Positions 23,275-33,448 of a stretch of DNA of 64,000 nucleotides are shown in pieces. The first letter of the stretch is position 1; the number at the start of each line of letters is the position of its first letter. Made by a program: the position numbers and the translations under genes. The stretch spans positions 185,584,807-185,648,806 of the forward strand of contig JAUPFV010000004.1 of NCBI GenBank assembly GCA_036936605.1, read 5' to 3'. The notes below the pieces were generated by a model that worked only from the letters and a program-made list of their open reading frames with translations, ran no database searches and had not been told where the DNA came from. The stretch comes from Limnanthes douglasii subsp. nivea. Lineage: Eukaryota; Streptophyta; Magnoliopsida; Brassicales; Limnanthaceae.

Positions 23275-24843
23275 CTCAAACATATTCTGGTTCTCCAACT
23301 AATCCACCATTCTCATTTTATCAAGTGAAACAGGATTTTTCAGATAACACCAGCCATTCCAACCATGATGCAGTTTTCTCTGGTGACTTTGTCCGTGTTC
23401 CCTGTAAGTGCCACGAACACTGGCCTTTCATGGGGGTTCGCAAACATTTCGTGTATACGCACTGCTATTTGAAAAAGATCGACGTCAGGTAAACAGACAT
23501 CCATGAAAACTACTTTGTCACATCCTAGATGAACCAGAAGCTCTTTCGTCAGCATTCTGCTCACCCTGAGTCGACCAACATGTACATAGTAAAAATTACA
23601 GTTTGCATAATTATGCCAGTACTGGGAAACATCCTTACAAGGGTTGCTTACCTCTTTTCCAATGGAGCTGCAGGTTATAATACTCCCCCATTTTCATCCA
23701 TTCCAAGAGCCTCAAGTCCAGGGAAATTCATCTGTGCAAGATTAGATAAAGATTTAGGGATGAAAGGAAGCTTGGTTTCGTTCGCTCTTTCGGGAATCCC
23801 CAGTTTCGCAACAAAAACAGCGGTGCATCCCTTGCCAACAATATTTAACATAATCTGCATTAAGCGACTTTCATCACCAATGACATATTCTGGCAAGTCT
23901 GAAGCCAAATTCAGTGTGATCTGCAACTTTTTAATAGACGCAATAGGTTTGATCAAGAGAATGACCTCCAAAAACAAACACAAAATGTTTTCATAAAAGA
24001 ATATCATGTAAAATCCTGACAAGACACTCTAATAGTTGCTACGATTCTACCTCACGAAGTAAAGCATGTAGATTAAAAGTTGAAAGTTGTAGTTGAAGAC
24101 TTCCATTTTCCAGCCTTGAAAGATCTAAGACATCATTTATAAAGGTAGCTAAAAAGTTACTGTTTTAAAGAATTGTTTCAACCATCACTCTCTGCTCAGG
24201 TGTGAGCTCAGTCTCCTGCAGCAAGGAGGAGGGAGCAATGATCGCATGCATTGGAGTTCTCATCTCATGGTTCATAACAGCCAGGAAATCATTACGAGCA
24301 CGTATAGCTGTTTCTGCTTCTCTCCTTGCAAGATCAAGAGAAACATTCTGCTCCATCAGAAGATCCATTATTCGCATAGACTCTTCTAAGATAGCAGCAT
24401 GAGAAAGAGTCACAGCCACCTAAGAGAAAATATAAAACCACAAAGCAATGATCCAATGACAAAATGTTCAAATACCAAAGGTGTCCGATATGTTTTACTC
24501 TAAAGTTGTGTTTATATATTTAACAATATTCTACAGATGTATAATTTCGAAAAGTGATGCTGAACCTGATCAGCAACCACTTCAACAAGCTACAACTCGA
24601 CATGCCATTGCCTGGCACTGTCAGAAGGAAGCATCAATACCATCACGTATAGCGTTTTGTTAAGAGCTCTGGCCAATCATTGATTTGAAAATTGGAAAGA
24701 TGTAGAAACGGGACACGACAGCAAGTACCTCCCCGGGCATGTATTTTCCCGCAAAGGAGCCGTAGCCTGGCAACTGGGCAATTCGGTGATATTTTGACTG
24801 CTCGACTGGTGCCAAATACTTGATTGATTCAGTACCAAACATG
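23275..24843 (-). pseudogene. ETR1-like: ETR1-type ethylene receptor relic
   Basis: Read on the minus strand, pieces appear in the order of an ETR1-type receptor. The GAF end is at about 24843-24562 ([25 protein letters not shown]). The histidine kinase exon is at 24422-24050 ([29 protein letters not shown] with the phosphoacceptor His). The ATPase N-box exon is at 23968-23655 (ITLNLASDLPE, LMQIMLNIVG), and the receiver at 23564-23275 ([14 protein letters not shown] with the phospho-Asp, VALTGNTDK). Introns separate them. The transmembrane ethylene-binding part is absent. The N-box jumps straight to KGCTAVF, deleting the G boxes, and about 20 residues are lost before VVFMDV. Frameshifts occur in the GAF and kinase ends. 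It cannot encode a working receptor. Confidence 0.88.
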
Positions 24844-25004
24844 GTTAAAATCTTTGGTAAATTGTTTATATAAATGTACACTTTAGCAGAGGAAAACTAA
24901 ATTGAATTCCAATTGTTACAGATTAAACAAACAGATAATCAATAAATTACATAATAAAGATAACAAACTTCACATTTTAAAGAATTATGGTAGTTCCAGG
25001 AAAC

Positions 25005-25165
25005 ATCTCTCCAAAAGTAGCTTAACTATTTTCTAATGGAGATGCAAGCAATAATACTTGCCAATTTCATCCATTACAAGAACCTTTAAGTCCAAAAAAA
25101 TTCTATCTTTCCGAGACTAGATGGAATCCTAGGCATGAAAGGAAGCTTGGTTTCATTTGCCTGTT
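25005..25165 (-). pseudogene. Second fragment of the ethylene receptor exon
   Basis: The minus strand reads ETKLPFMPRIPSSLGK, matching ETKLPFIPKSLSNLAQ in the relic at 23655-23780. The nucleotide context matches on both sides as well. It is a partial, more decayed duplicate of one exon and the following splice region. Confidence 0.75.
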
Positions 25166-27172
25166 ACACAAAGAATTATGCATAAGGCTAATGAACAGTA
25201 GTAGATTAGTTTCATAGTCCTTAAATCTCAAATAGAGCGCACAAGGAAGAAAATGATTTTGTCACGTAAAAGTAAAAGTTTTTAAGTTATAATTACCTGG
25301 TGCATCGTCTTGAGATGACGAGTCACCCCCAAGATATAAGATTTCATTTGTGTCCAAGTCAACAATGCCTTGTTCTTCAGCAAATTTCTTTAGCATAATA
25401 CCAACGAGATTATAGGCAACCAGACTTGATTCATTACATATTTCTTGGATAGCAAGATACTGGTTCTGTTTTTCACAACTGATCTGCTCATCAGGATCTA
25501 ACTTTGCAGTTCCACATGGGCTTGCAGATTCTAATTTCGGTTTTCACTCGGTTGTGGTTTATGCAAGTACTCGTTCCTTCAATAATAGAGGAAGAACTGA
25601 CATTCTGTAAACTATAATTCATTCTGGTGGCGTGCAGGAGTGTAGGTTCTGTGGTGCAGTTTCCGGTAAAGCTTCTATTAATAGGAGTATTAGAGAAACG
25701 GCCTTTTTTCCCACCTGTCCCATCTTCAACCAGCAGAAAATTTTCTGCGGTACTTTCTACTTCACTGTCCGAATCGGAAGCATAGGAAACATTTTGTTTA
25801 CAATTTGAAAGTTTTGTTTGTCAACTCCGACCAAAATTTTCTCGATCATATTTACGAGTATCCCCATCCGAACCACTTTCCTCAACATTTTCTTCTAATT
25901 TCTCCATGTACGCATCAGAAAAGTTCTGATCAAACTCGTTTTCTGAAAGCAAATCACATATGACGTTCTTTATCTGAGCACTAACACCCATAATACATTC
26001 AATTTCTTCTTCAACGTCCTCTTTTGGAGAGAGACTGTACCGCACTCTTCGAGATCTTTTGTTAATAGCAGCAAGAGTTTCTAACAATGACTTTGGAACA
26101 GTATTCATGTCGCTGCACTCAAAAAGATATTCAGTTAACATGTTTTTTACAGCAGTCCTTAAATTACGCTTAGGTATATCAGACGCTGCCGGGTCTAATA
26201 GAGGCTGCAAGGTTTTCAACTCGTCGATTCTAACCTTTGTTTTAAGTAGCCAAATAGCCTCTACTATTTCATTCTGCAGGCTTTTTATTTCTGGTGAGAG
26301 TTGGTAAAAATCTGCTACAGAACAGTTTCGGTAGCTTGGACTCAAATTTCGTGATAAATCAGCTACTAACATTGCTTTCGTCAATGGTTTGGGCAGCTCT
26401 TTCTCACTACCACGGTCTGAAAGCATCACCTCGCTTGTGCTCCTTAGTCTACTAATCAGATAATCTTTGCTCCGATTAGTTCTAGGTGACTTTAAACTCG
26501 GAACATGTCTAACACTTTTAAGCTTCCTTTGCATAGCAATTAGGGTCTGGGACGGTAAGTCATTTAGTCTACTAAGAGGCCCAATAGTGTGAGCAAAAAA
26601 CTTCCCATGATTTCCCCTAAAGTTTTGGGGGTTATTTAGAACTTCACATAGCTGTTTGAAAAATCTTTCTTGTCCATAATTATGCTTTTTGGTGCTCAAA
26701 CAATTCCTAAAAGATACCCTAATGATCTCTTTCATTATCCTACGAGTTTTATAGAACTTGACTGAGCCTCCTAAAAGTACAGTAGCAATTAGATAGAGCC
26801 TATTGTTGGTTAAATCATTTAGGAGTGAGCAAACTACTTTCTCTATTTTGGGTGCGCCATGCTGATGCAGAACAGAAACTAAGAACTGAAGAAATTTTTA
26901 AGAGTCACAATTATGTGGAGCTCTTTATTACCTTTTTATTACAAGCTTTTAATAAGTCAGAAACTTAGGGTCTTTGAGAAATAAAAAAAGTTGAGTCTTA
27001 CTCATATCCTGTGAAAGGAACCCTAGGTGTAGAAACCTTGAGCGTGAAGCTCTAAATTAGGCGTGAAGCCTTGAGCGTGAAGCTCTAACCTTAGGTGTGA
27101 AGCCTTGAGCGCGAAGCTCGTTGTTGGAGTGATTCCAACACTATCCTATCTATTTCTGTCCTACGTCAGTTT

Positions 27173-27185
27173 TGGTATCAGAGTC
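27173..27185 (+). other. Primer binding site (initiator Met tRNA type)
   Basis: TGGTATCAGAGTC lies 4 bases (GTTT) after the first LTR. It matches the common TGGTATCAGAGC primer site for initiator tRNA-Met. Confidence 0.85.
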
Positions 27186-27232
27186 GAAAGGCCTTTGTTT
27201 TCCTTTACATAGCAAAAATACAAAAAAAAAAT

Positions 27233-28385
27233 ATGGATCTGGCTCAATTTACTCAAATGTTCGAGAAGTTAAGCAACCAGCTCGCACTACTGCAAGAAGA
27301 GTCAGCCCAAATGCGTACGACATTCGATGCTCGATTTGCAGCGTTGGAAATCCAAAATGGAGACGAGGAAAGCAGCGCGGGAGGTACAAGAGTTAGAACG
27401 ATACCTCAATTTGAAGACAGAGGGAAAATAGTAATGAGAGAGCCACCTGATTTTTACGTACACCTTATACCCGAGGCCTTTCTCGATTGGTTATTGGAAA
27501 TGGATCAATATTTTGAATGGCATGGAATGAGCAATGATCGTCGTGTCCGATTTGCGAAATGGAAGATGGCTGGACAAGCGGGAAGGTTTTGGAGCAGTGT
27601 TGAAACACAGTTACAGAGAGAAAGAGAAAAGCCAATCATTTCATGGAGAGAAATGAAGAGAAAACTTCGGGAAAAATATGTTCCTCTGTCTTATCAACAA
27701 CAACTGCTTGACCAGTGGAACATGCTTCGTCAAGGCAACATGACTGTTGCAGATTATGTATTCCAATTTGAGGAATTAAGGGTGAGGTGCGATGTAACTG
27801 AAGATGCTTCGATTACTCTCTCGTTTTAGAACAGGGCTTCGTCAGGACATTCGGAAAGAGCTAATAACTCATGGTGTTGATACATTGGAGCGAGCTTACC
27901 AAGTAATACAAGATGTAGAATGCTGCCTACACTTAAAGGCACCGAGCATCATCACGGAAGACACTTCATATGCCATGACATCCCAACCCTCGTCATTTAA
28001 GACAAAGGTCAGTTCTGTCCCTAATACTCGTGATATTGTTTATCCCTCTACGAACAAAGAAGAAGTGGAACCTGGAGATTCTAATGCAAAAGCAACACAA
28101 TGGTGCTGTAGAGGCTTTGACCATTTTGTTGTTCAATTCTCTACAAAAGAGGTTTCTCGAGAAGTGTTGAAGCCTACTATGAACGAAGTAGAACTGGTTC
28201 AACCTAAAGACACTGAAGATTCGTCAACAAATGCAAAAGAGAACGAGGAAACTCTTCTAAAGAAGACTTTACACACCGGTTGTGGGAGAAAATTTCTTCA
28301 ATTGACTAAAGATCACTCTAGTGCAAAAAGATTACCTATAACTTTAGGAAATCATTATTCTGCGTTTGTGGATCATTTATTTTAA
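27233..28385 (+). pseudogene. gag of the three-LTR element
   Basis: The first frame (27233-27829) has an N-terminal coiled coil (FEKLSNQLALLQEE) and a retrotransposon gag core: FLDWLLEMDQYFEW, KWKMAGQAGRFWSSVE, SWREMKRKLREKYVP and DYVFQFEELRVRC. It slips into a second frame (27804-28385) that continues with FRTGLRQDIRKELI and HGVDTLERAYQV. The zinc knuckle is degraded (WCCRGFDHFVVQF). It is a Gag of chromovirus-like type, broken by one frameshift. Confidence 0.85.
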
Positions 28386-28400
28386 AGGAGTTTATGTTCT

Positions 28401-28825
28401 ATGGAATCCGCTGCATCCAAGGCGGCAAAGGATTCCTTGGCAAAGATTGTTAAATTGTATGGGTTAAGTGCAGTGATCGATGAAAATTTGGTATTCAGGA
28501 ACTGTTTTCGGAAGACCTTTTCACACATGATGGGCAGTAAACTAACCTTTTATATTGCCTACCATTCTGAAACGAATAGTCGAGCGAAAGTGGTAAATCG
28601 GAACTGGGCTTATTTCTTTTGGTCTTTAGGTGACATATTTGAACAACATGTTGTTCTAAGGGGACAAACTGGATACCAAAAGTTTTTGATTATATGGAAG
28701 AATATACCCGATCGACAGAACGGATGTGTTACAAAAGAAGAGCTACAACGTATCAATCTTGAAATCCTCGTGCGGTACTTCAGTTTAATCTCGCCGGAGT
28801 CGAGATCTTTTCAGCAGAGGAGAAT
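28401..28825 (+). pseudogene. Integrase end joined to gag by a large deletion
   Basis: Sixteen bases after the gag stop, the frame reads IVKLYGLSAVI and LVFRNCFRKTFSHMMGSKL, then AYHSETNSRAKVVNR. That is the second half of an integrase core, where the usual SDRD reads DENL. A YQKFLIIWKNIPD-like segment later on may be a chromodomain relic. The Glu of the DDE triad is lost (SETNSRAKV). Protease to mid-integrase, several kb in relatives, is missing. The frame runs on into the LTR at 28826 and stops at 28931. Confidence 0.75.
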
Positions 28826-29131
28826 TGATGCAGAACAGAAACTAAGAACTGAAGAAATTTTTAAGAGTCACAATTATGTTGAGCTCTTTATTACCTTTTT
28901 ATTACAAGCTTTTAATAAGTCAGAAACTTAGGGTCTTTGAGAAATAAAAAAAGTTGAGTCTTACTCATATCCTGTGAAAGGAACCCTAGGTGTAGAAACC
29001 TTGAGCGTGAAGCTCTAAATTAGGCGCGAAGCCTTGAGCGTGAAGCTCTAACCTTAGGTGTGAAGCCTTGAGCGCGAAGCTCGTTGTTGGAGTGATTCCA
29101 ACACTATCCTATCTATTTCTGTCCTACGTCA

Positions 29132-29138
29132 GTTTAAT
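29132..29138. other. LTR-LTR junction GTTTAAT
   Basis: Seven bases separate the second and third LTRs. GTTT equals the spacer between the first LTR and its primer site, and AAT equals the three bases before the second LTR. It is the sequence expected if the two ends of full linear cDNA were joined. Confidence 0.85.
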
Positions 29139-30760
29139 TGATGCAGAACAGAAACTAAGAACTGAAGAAATTTTTAAGAGTCACAATTATGTGGAGCTCT
29201 TTATTACCTTTTTATTACAAGCTTTTAATAAGTCAGAAACTTAGGGTCTTTGAGAAATAAAAAAAGTTAAGTCTTACTCATATCCTGTGAAAAGAACCCT
29301 AGGTGTAGAAACCTTGAGCGTGAAGCTCTAAATTAGGCGCGAAGCCTTGAGCGTGAAGCTCTAACCTTAGGTGTGAAACCTTGAGCGCGAAGCTCGTTGT
29401 TGGAGTGATTCCAACACTATCCTATCTATTTCTGTCCTACGTCACATGCAAAAGCTTGTTGTCTTGAACATAGTGGCACCTCTTTTCAATGTTGCTAACT
29501 CCAAGGGCCTCTTCACCACGTGACTTGACAGTTTCATAAGATAACTGGAAACAAGAATATTGAGACTTTGAGAATTTCATACTCTTACAGCTAAATTACA
29601 TAAATACATAAATTTTGAGTGCTCTCTGAATCTACGACGTTTGACAGCGTTTGGATTGTTCAATTGTTGATTATATTCAAATTTGAAGTCAATATTTCTA
29701 TTCAATCATTCGTCTACAAATTTTATTGAAGTTAACTAACTTCAAACTCAAGATTATTTGACATCAAATTAGAAAGAGCGAAGAGAGACACTAACATCAT
29801 CTTCCCTAAGCAAAGATTCCGGCACGGTAGAATACCTGCAAAACAGAAGGGAAAGGAAAAATAGGAAAACTAAAACAATTACGAAAACCTATAACAACAA
29901 TTCACAAACACATGACAGTAAATTGTACGAACAAAGAAAGTGAATTTCATCCTACCTAGACTTTAAACCCTTGAACATTCTTGAATGTTTTTCATCAGAT
30001 CTTGAAGTACAAAGCCCTAGCAACCACCTGAGTCGTTCAATACTTCAGTAATTATAGAGTTTTCCCCATAAACAAAAACTAAGCGCACATGAGAGTGAAC
30101 TTTTAGTATAAGAAAGGTAACGAAACCAAAGCTGCCCAATTTTTGCTCTGTGAAAAACTGACCTTTTAAGTCTGAGCTGTTTTTCTTGATGCTTAATCTG
30201 GGAGAAAATAAACTCAGTCTGTTCGGTAAAACAGATTCTCCATCCTCACCGGGTCAAGGCAGGGGTCGACGACGAAAGAGAACCAGCGACGGCGATTTGA
30301 GAAATTCACTACATCCAGACATTAAACACGAACCTAATTATAATTCCGTTCAAAGATAGGCAAAAGTTATGATCCTTAATTGACCCAACTCTTCTTGGGA
30401 GGCTGGTGCGTAAAACCCTAGCGACTCAGCCTAATGACTGTTTTAATGCTCAATTTAATCTGGGTTAGGGTTTGTAGATTTTCAATTTAATCTATCCGCC
30501 ACCCAGTTGTGTTTTTAGTATATACATAATAATTATATAGCGATACAATTCACTGTATCAAAAAGTAATAATGCAATACAATGCAATACCAGAAACTTAA
30601 ATTCACTGTACCCTAAAAGTATCAGAAATTTGAATTCAATGCAATACAATCAAATGTACCAGGAAATAATAATTTTACATGTTTAGAGGTACAAACAATT
30701 CTTCACTGTTTTGCTCGAGTTAAGCTATTTAGTCTATTCTCATAGCCTAATAGAGGTTTA

Positions 30761-32874
30761 TTTCGGTTTTCACTCGGTTGTGGTTTATGCAAGTACTCGT
30801 TCCTTCAATAATAGAGGAAGAACTGACATTCTGTAAACTATAATTCATTCTGGTGGCGTGCAGGAGTGTAGGTTCTGTGGTGCAGTTTCCGGTAAAGCTT
30901 CTATTAATAGGAGTATTAGAGAAACGGCCTTTTTTCCCACCTGTCCCATCTTCAACCAGCATATTTTCTGCGGTACTTTCTACTTCACTGTCCGAATCGG
31001 AAGCATAGGAAACACTTTGTTTACAATTTGAAAGTTTTGTTTGTCAACTCCCACCAAAATTTTCTCGATCATATTTACGAGTATCCCCATCCGAACCACT
31101 TTCCTCAACATTTTCTTCTAATTTCTCCATGTACGCATCAGAAAAGTTCTGATCAAACTCGTTTTCTGAAAGCAAATCACATATGACGTTCTTTATCTGA
31201 GCACTAACACCCATAATACATTCTATTTCTTCTTCAACGTCCTCTTTTGGAGAGAGACTGTACCGCACTCTTCGAGATCTTTTGTTAATAGCAGCAAGAG
31301 TTTCTAACAATGACTTTGGAACAGTATTCATGTCGCTGCACTCAAAAAGATATTCAGTTAACATGTTTTCTACAGCAGTCCTTAAATTACGCTTAGGTAT
31401 ATCAGACGCTGCCGGGTCTAATAGAGGCTGCAAGGTTTTCAACTCGTCGATTCTAACCTTTGTTTTAAGTAGCCAAATAGCCTCTACTATTTCATTCTGC
31501 AGGCTTTTTATTTCTGGTGAGAGTTGGTAAAAATCTGCTACAGAACAGTTTCGGTAGCTTGGACTCAAATTTCGTGATAAATCAGCTACTAACATTGCTT
31601 TCGTCAATGGTTTGGGCAGCTCTTTCTCACTACCACGGTCTGAAAGCATCACCTCGCTTGTGCTCCTTAGTCTACTAATCAGATAATCTTTGCTCCGATT
31701 AGTTCTAGGTGACTTTAAACTCGGAACATGTCTAACACTTTTAAGCTTCCTTTGCATAGCAATTAGGGTCTGGGACGGTAAGTCATTTAGTCTACTAAGA
31801 GGCCCAATAGTGTGAGCAAAAAACTTCCCATGATTTCCCCTAAAGTTTTGGGGGTTATTTAGAACTTCACATAGCTGTTTGAAAAATCTTTCTTGTCCAT
31901 AATTATGCTTTTTGGTGCTCAAACAATTCCTAAAAGATACCCTAATGATCTCTTTCATTATCCTACGAGTTTTATAGAACTTGACTGAGCCTCCTAAAAG
32001 TACAGTAGCAATTAGATAGAGCCTATTGTTGGTTAAATCATTTAGGAGTGAGCAAACTACTTTCTCTATTTTGGGTGTGCCATGCAAAAGCTTGTTGTCT
32101 TGAACATAGTGGCACCTCTTTTCAATGTTGCTAACTCCAAGGGCCTCTTCAACACGTGACTTGACAGTTTCATAAAATAACTGGAAACAAGAATATTGAG
32201 ACTTTGAGAATTTCATACTCTTACAGCTAAATTACATAAATACATAAATTTTGAGTGCTCTCTGAAATCTACGACGTTTGGATTGTTCAATTGTTGATTA
32301 TATTCAAATTTGAAGTCAATATTTCTATTCAATCATTCGTCTACAAATTTTATTGAAGTTAACTAACTTCAAACTCAAGATTATTTGACATCAAATTAGA
32401 AAGAGCGAAGAGAGAGACACTAACATCATCTTCCCTAAGCAAAGATTCCGGCACGGTAGAATACCTGCAAAACAGAAGGGAAAGGAAAAATAGGAAAACT
32501 AAAACAATTACGAAAACCTATAACAACAATTCACAAACACATGACAGTAAATTGTACGAACAAAGAAAGTGAATTTCATCCTACCTAGAGTTTAAACCCT
32601 TGAACATTCTTGAATGTTTTTCATCAGATCTTGAAGTACAAAGCCCTAGCAACCACCTGAGTCGTTCAATACTTCAGTAATTATAGAGTTTTCCCCATAA
32701 ACAAAAACTAAGCGCACATGAGAGTGAACTTTTAGTATAAGAAAGGTAACGAAACCAAAGCTGCCCAATTTTTGCTCTGTGAAAAACTGACCTTTTAAGT
32801 CTGAGCTGTTTTTCTTGATGCTTAATCTGGGAGAAAATAAACTCACAGTCTGTTCGGTAAAACAGATTCTCCAT
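30761..32874 (-). pseudogene. Gene of unknown function, upstream copy
   Basis: Four exons join in phase on the minus strand: 32792-32874 (ATG, MENLFYRTDCEF), 32585-32656 (WLLGLCTSRSDEKHSR), 32425-32464 (YSTVPESLLRED) and a large exon from 32180 (LFYETVKSRVEEALG). All have GT-AG sites. The frame gives about 443 residues to a TGA at 31044-31046, and reading stays open behind it (SDSDSEVESTAEN). The stop may therefore be a nonsense change, or the true end. The protein is basic in the middle (SVRHVPSLKSPRTNRSKD) and acidic at the end, with no membrane segment and no motif I can name. The duplication breakpoint cuts the 3' part. A 5' leader and promoter may lie in 32875-33448. Confidence 0.72.
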
Positions 32875-33448
32875 CCTCACCGGGTCAAGGCAGGGGTCGA
32901 CGACGAAAGAGAACCAGCGACGGCGATTTGAGAAATTCACTACATCCAGACATTAAACACGAACCTAATTATAAATCCGTTCAAAGATAGGCAAAAGTTA
33001 TGATCCTTAATTGACCCAACTCTTCTTGGGAGGCTGGTGCGTAAAACCCTAGCGACTCAGCCTAATGACTGTTTTAATGCTCAATTTAATCTGGGTTAGG
33101 GTTTGTAGATTTTGAATTAGAGAAGACCAAAGCCTAATTTTAATAATTTAAAACCTAATTAGTTCAGCAACACTATAAATGATTAGATGGTTCTATCCGC
33201 CACCCAGTTGTGTTTTTATTATATACATAATAATTATATAGCGATACAATTCACTGTATCAAAAAGTAATAATGCAATACAATGCAATACCAGAAACTTA
33301 AATTCACTGTACCCTAAAAGTATCAGAAATTTGAATTCAATGCAATACAATTAAATGTACCAGGAAATAATAATTTTACATGTTTAGAGGTACAAACAAT
33401 TCTTCACTGTTTTGCTCGAGTTAAGCTATTTAGTCTATTCTCATAGCC
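30761..33448. repeat. Tandem duplication, upstream unit
   Basis: A 2,688-bp unit nearly identical to 25535-30747 apart from the inserted LTR element and small indels. It ends at CTCATAGCC, beyond which sequence is unique. It preserves the uninterrupted target (CCATGCAAAAGC) at about 32080. Confidence 0.92.

Larger units (their letters stand above)
26863..29444 (+). mobile_element. Defective Ty3 element with three LTRs
   Basis: The order is LTR (26863-27168), short internal region, LTR (28826-29131), 7 bp, LTR (29139-29444). All LTRs are 306 bp and differ from each other by only a few bases. They run from TGATGCAGAAC to CCTACGTCA and hold an internal array of TTGAGCGTGAAGCTC-like subrepeats. 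The whole insertion is flanked by CATGC (26858-26862 and 29445-29449). The duplicated gene copy has a single CATGC at the same place. The internal region keeps gag and an integrase end but lacks protease, reverse transcriptase and RNase H, so it is non-autonomous. Confidence 0.92.
25290..30290 (-). pseudogene. Gene of unknown function, downstream copy (split)
   Basis: This copy shares the exon layout of the better-preserved copy at 30761-32874. The large exon (25535-26862) is cut after the sequence encoding the HG of LLHG by an LTR element at 26863-29444 and resumes at 29450. Exon 1 lacks two bases present in the other copy, so it is frameshifted. After VKTE the frame slips by one base. An extra stretch at 25290-25535, absent from the other copy, encodes QYLAIQEICNESSLVAYNL before a GTAATT donor. 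The large exon is Lys/Arg-rich with an acidic end. It resembles a plant family of unknown function, from memory and not checked. A TGA after ENFGRS lies in both copies. Confidence 0.7.
25535..30747. repeat. Tandem duplication, downstream unit
   Basis: Starts TTTCGGTTTTCACTCGG and ends CTCATAGCC, the same limits as the unit at 30761-33448. Without the inserted LTR element and its extra target repeat it is about 2.63 kb. It lacks about 65 bp that the other unit has near 33110-33185. A 13-bp filler (TAATAGAGGTTTA, 30748-30760) joins the units. Confidence 0.92.
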
